This document shows, piece by piece, positions 62,716-64,000 of a stretch of 64,000 bases of DNA (position 1 is its first letter; each line of letters begins with the position of its first letter). The stretch lies in the NCBI RefSeq assembly GCF_000342005.1, contig NZ_AOHO01000068.1, forward strand, positions 62,001 to 126,000, in the 5' to 3' direction. The DNA comes from Amycolatopsis decaplanina DSM 44594. GTDB lineage: Bacteria; Actinomycetota; Actinomycetes; Mycobacteriales; Pseudonocardiaceae. Both the position numbers and the translations under genes were made by a program. The notes beneath the pieces are model-generated. The model did no database searches and was not told the DNA's origin. It saw only the letters and a list, made by a program, of their open reading frames with translations.

Positions 62716-64000
62716 TTATCTCGACTCGTCTTCCAGCGCCGTGTGGATCCACCAGCCGGGTAATCCCTGGATCGGCTCGTCGGAACTGTCGGCGTCGGTC
62801 TCCGGGGCCGCCCGCTCTGCGGCGAAGCGGGCGTCGTCCGGTCGGCGGGCGGCTGTGTAGATGCGTTCCAGTTCGCGCCACATCTGGACTTCGGCTCGAC
62901 GGTCGCCGATCTTCGCGAACGTCAAGGCGGCAGCGGCGAACGCTCTGACCGTGTCGCCGAGCCAGCCCAACTCGCGATGGACCACACCCAAGTTGCGCCA
63001 CGTTTGCGCCTCGCTGCGCCGATCACCGCATTCCCCGAAGGTGACACGGACAGCCGATAGGACGTCGATCGCGTCACCTCGCCTGCCGATCCCGTGCAAC
63101 GCGATCGCCAGGTTGCCCCGCGCCATCGCCTCACTGAGCCGATCGCCGATGTCCCGGAAGATCTCGACCGCGGCGGTGTGCGCGTCGATGGCCCGCCAAT
63201 GATCGCCCAGTCGCTCGAGCGCGGTTCCCGCGTTGCTCCGCGCCGCCGCCTCGCTACGCCGGTCGCCGAGCTCCTCGAACAGGTCGATCGCGTAGTGGTG
63301 CTGAGACACCGCTCCCGCGAAATCACCCATTCCCTGCAACGCCAAGCCCAGGTAGTCGCACACCTGCCCTTCGACGGCCAGGTCGTCGAGGAAGGCACGG
63401 CCGGCCAACCGGGCGGTGTCCAGGTTGCCGACGGCCTCCTTGAACCGGCCGGCCTCGATCAGGGCGGCTCCCAGGTTCACGATCGCCTGTACGATCCCCC
63501 GCCGATCGCGCAACCGTCGGACCGCCCGGTCCGCGATCTCCGCGGTGGCGACCCAGTCGCCCACCTGACGCCGCCAGGACAAGAAGCCCGACAAAGTCGA
63601 AGCCAGATCCACCGCCTGCCGGTCCCGCGAGGTGTCGTCGGCCACGGCCACGGCGGCGACCAGGCACGCCCGTTCCGCGTCCAGCCAGGCCAGCGCGCTG
63701 TCCCACCCGTCGAACGGGCTTTCCGAGGGGGGCGGGGCGTGCGAGCGAACCGTCGCCATCCAGCCCAGTGCGGCCCGCGTCGTGCCGAGGTAGTGGTCGA
63801 GCACCCGGTCGGTCGCTGCGGCCAGGTCGGCCTCCTTGATCCCGAGGTCGGCGACGGCGTACCGGGTGACGGCGAGCCGCAGCAAGTCGTGAAACTCCCA
63901 GCGCTGCGGGCCACCCAGCAGCAAGTGGGCCCGGGTCAGCACGCGCAACCGGACCCGTGCCACCGCCTCGTCCGCGCCCAGCACCGCCGCCGCGGCGGCC
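62716..64000 (-). CDS. NB-ARC/TPR regulator C-terminal part (5' end outside window)
   Basis: The frame is open to the right edge, so the GTG at 63984 is probably internal. The first residues (LRVLTRAHLLLGGPQRWEFH, then DLLRLAVTRYA) match the end of the ATPase region in AfsR-type proteins. At least four TPR units follow, with the repeated pattern GDRRSEAxARxNxGxALxxLG. It is likely the C-terminal half of a SARP or signal-transduction ATPase; its DNA-binding part would be beyond the edge. Confidence 0.82.
   Translation of the reverse strand, partial: AAAAAVLGADEAVARVRLRVLTRAHLLLGGPQRWEFHDLLRLAVTRYAVADLGIKEADLAAATDRVLDHYLGTTRAALGWMATVRSHAPPPSESPFDGWDSALAWLDAERACLVAAVAVADDTSRDRQAVDLASTLSGFLSWRRQVGDWVATAEIADRAVRRLRDRRGIVQAIVNLGAALIEAGRFKEAVGNLDTARLAGRAFLDDLAVEGQVCDYLGLALQGMGDFAGAVSQHHYAIDLFEELGDRRSEAAARSNAGTALERLGDHWRAIDAHTAAVEIFRDIGDRLSEAMARGNLAIALHGIGRRGDAIDVLSAVRVTFGECGDRRSEAQTWRNLGVVHRELGWLGDTVRAFAAAALTFAKIGDRRAEVQMWRELERIYTAARRPDDARFAAERAAPETDADSSDEPIQGLPGWWIHTALEDESR

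Overview
The window is high-GC DNA, almost certainly from an actinomycete. The evidence is GTG/TTG starts, rare TTA codons, SARP/AfsR-type regulators, a split lycopene cyclase and dense ATGA/GTGA gene overlaps. The overall gene style suggests Pseudonocardiaceae, perhaps Amycolatopsis; that is inference, as no ribosomal RNA is present.

Layout. (1) 1-9.8 kb: the 3' end of a TPR gene, a SARP-LuxR hybrid regulator (SARP-LAL) and, on the minus strand, a sugar ABC uptake operon (regulator, binding protein, two permeases) ending in a GH1 beta-glucosidase. (2) 10-15.6 kb: a GntR-TetR fusion regulator, a small winged-helix protein, a zinc-type dehydrogenase, a disordered protein whose start codon sits in a 26-bp perfect palindrome, hairpin repeats and a lipoprotein. 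(3) 15.8-32.8 kb: a biosynthetic cluster with an AfsR-type SARP, IclR and LuxR regulators, four cytochrome P450s, an aldo-keto reductase, an O-methyltransferase, an MIO-type aromatic amino acid lyase/aminomutase, two paralogous MoaF-like small proteins, a berberine-bridge-type flavoprotein and a 14-TM exporter. I do not recognise its product. (4) 33-37.8 kb: an SDR/XRE divergent pair, then a tightly coupled queF-queC-queD-queE-folE operon for 7-deazaguanine (preQ1) synthesis. (5) 37.8-48.2 kb: a patchwork of mobile and decayed DNA. It holds a DUF2637-like relic, an AT-richer methyltransferase that looks carved out of an NRPS, with a 30-codon peptide gene directly upstream, an IS5-family element inserted in an IS3 relic, a frameshifted PLP decarboxylase, a tryptophan-dioxygenase remnant, a Ski2-like helicase, and a tRNA-Val 3' half that looks like an integration scar. 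(6) 49.6-62.2 kb: an AraC regulator and an aromatic-carotenoid cluster: FAD oxidoreductase, Rieske protein and LitR-like regulator on the minus strand, facing crtE-crtI-crtB-crtYc-crtYd-methyltransferase-crtU on the plus strand, then a further methyltransferase. (7) 62.4-64 kb: hairpin repeats and the C-terminal part of another NB-ARC/TPR regulator cut by the window edge.

How it works together. The carotenoid genes give a complete route from GGPP through phytoene, lycopene and beta-carotene to an isorenieratene-type pigment, probably controlled by the divergent LitR-like protein. In the 16-33 kb cluster the MIO enzyme probably supplies an arylacrylate or beta-amino acid that is methylated, reduced and oxidised by four P450s and the flavoprotein, then exported by the MFS pump. 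TTA codons in the SARP and three P450s point to bldA-type developmental control. The que operon makes preQ1, but no tRNA-guanine transglycosylase is in the window, so its use is open.
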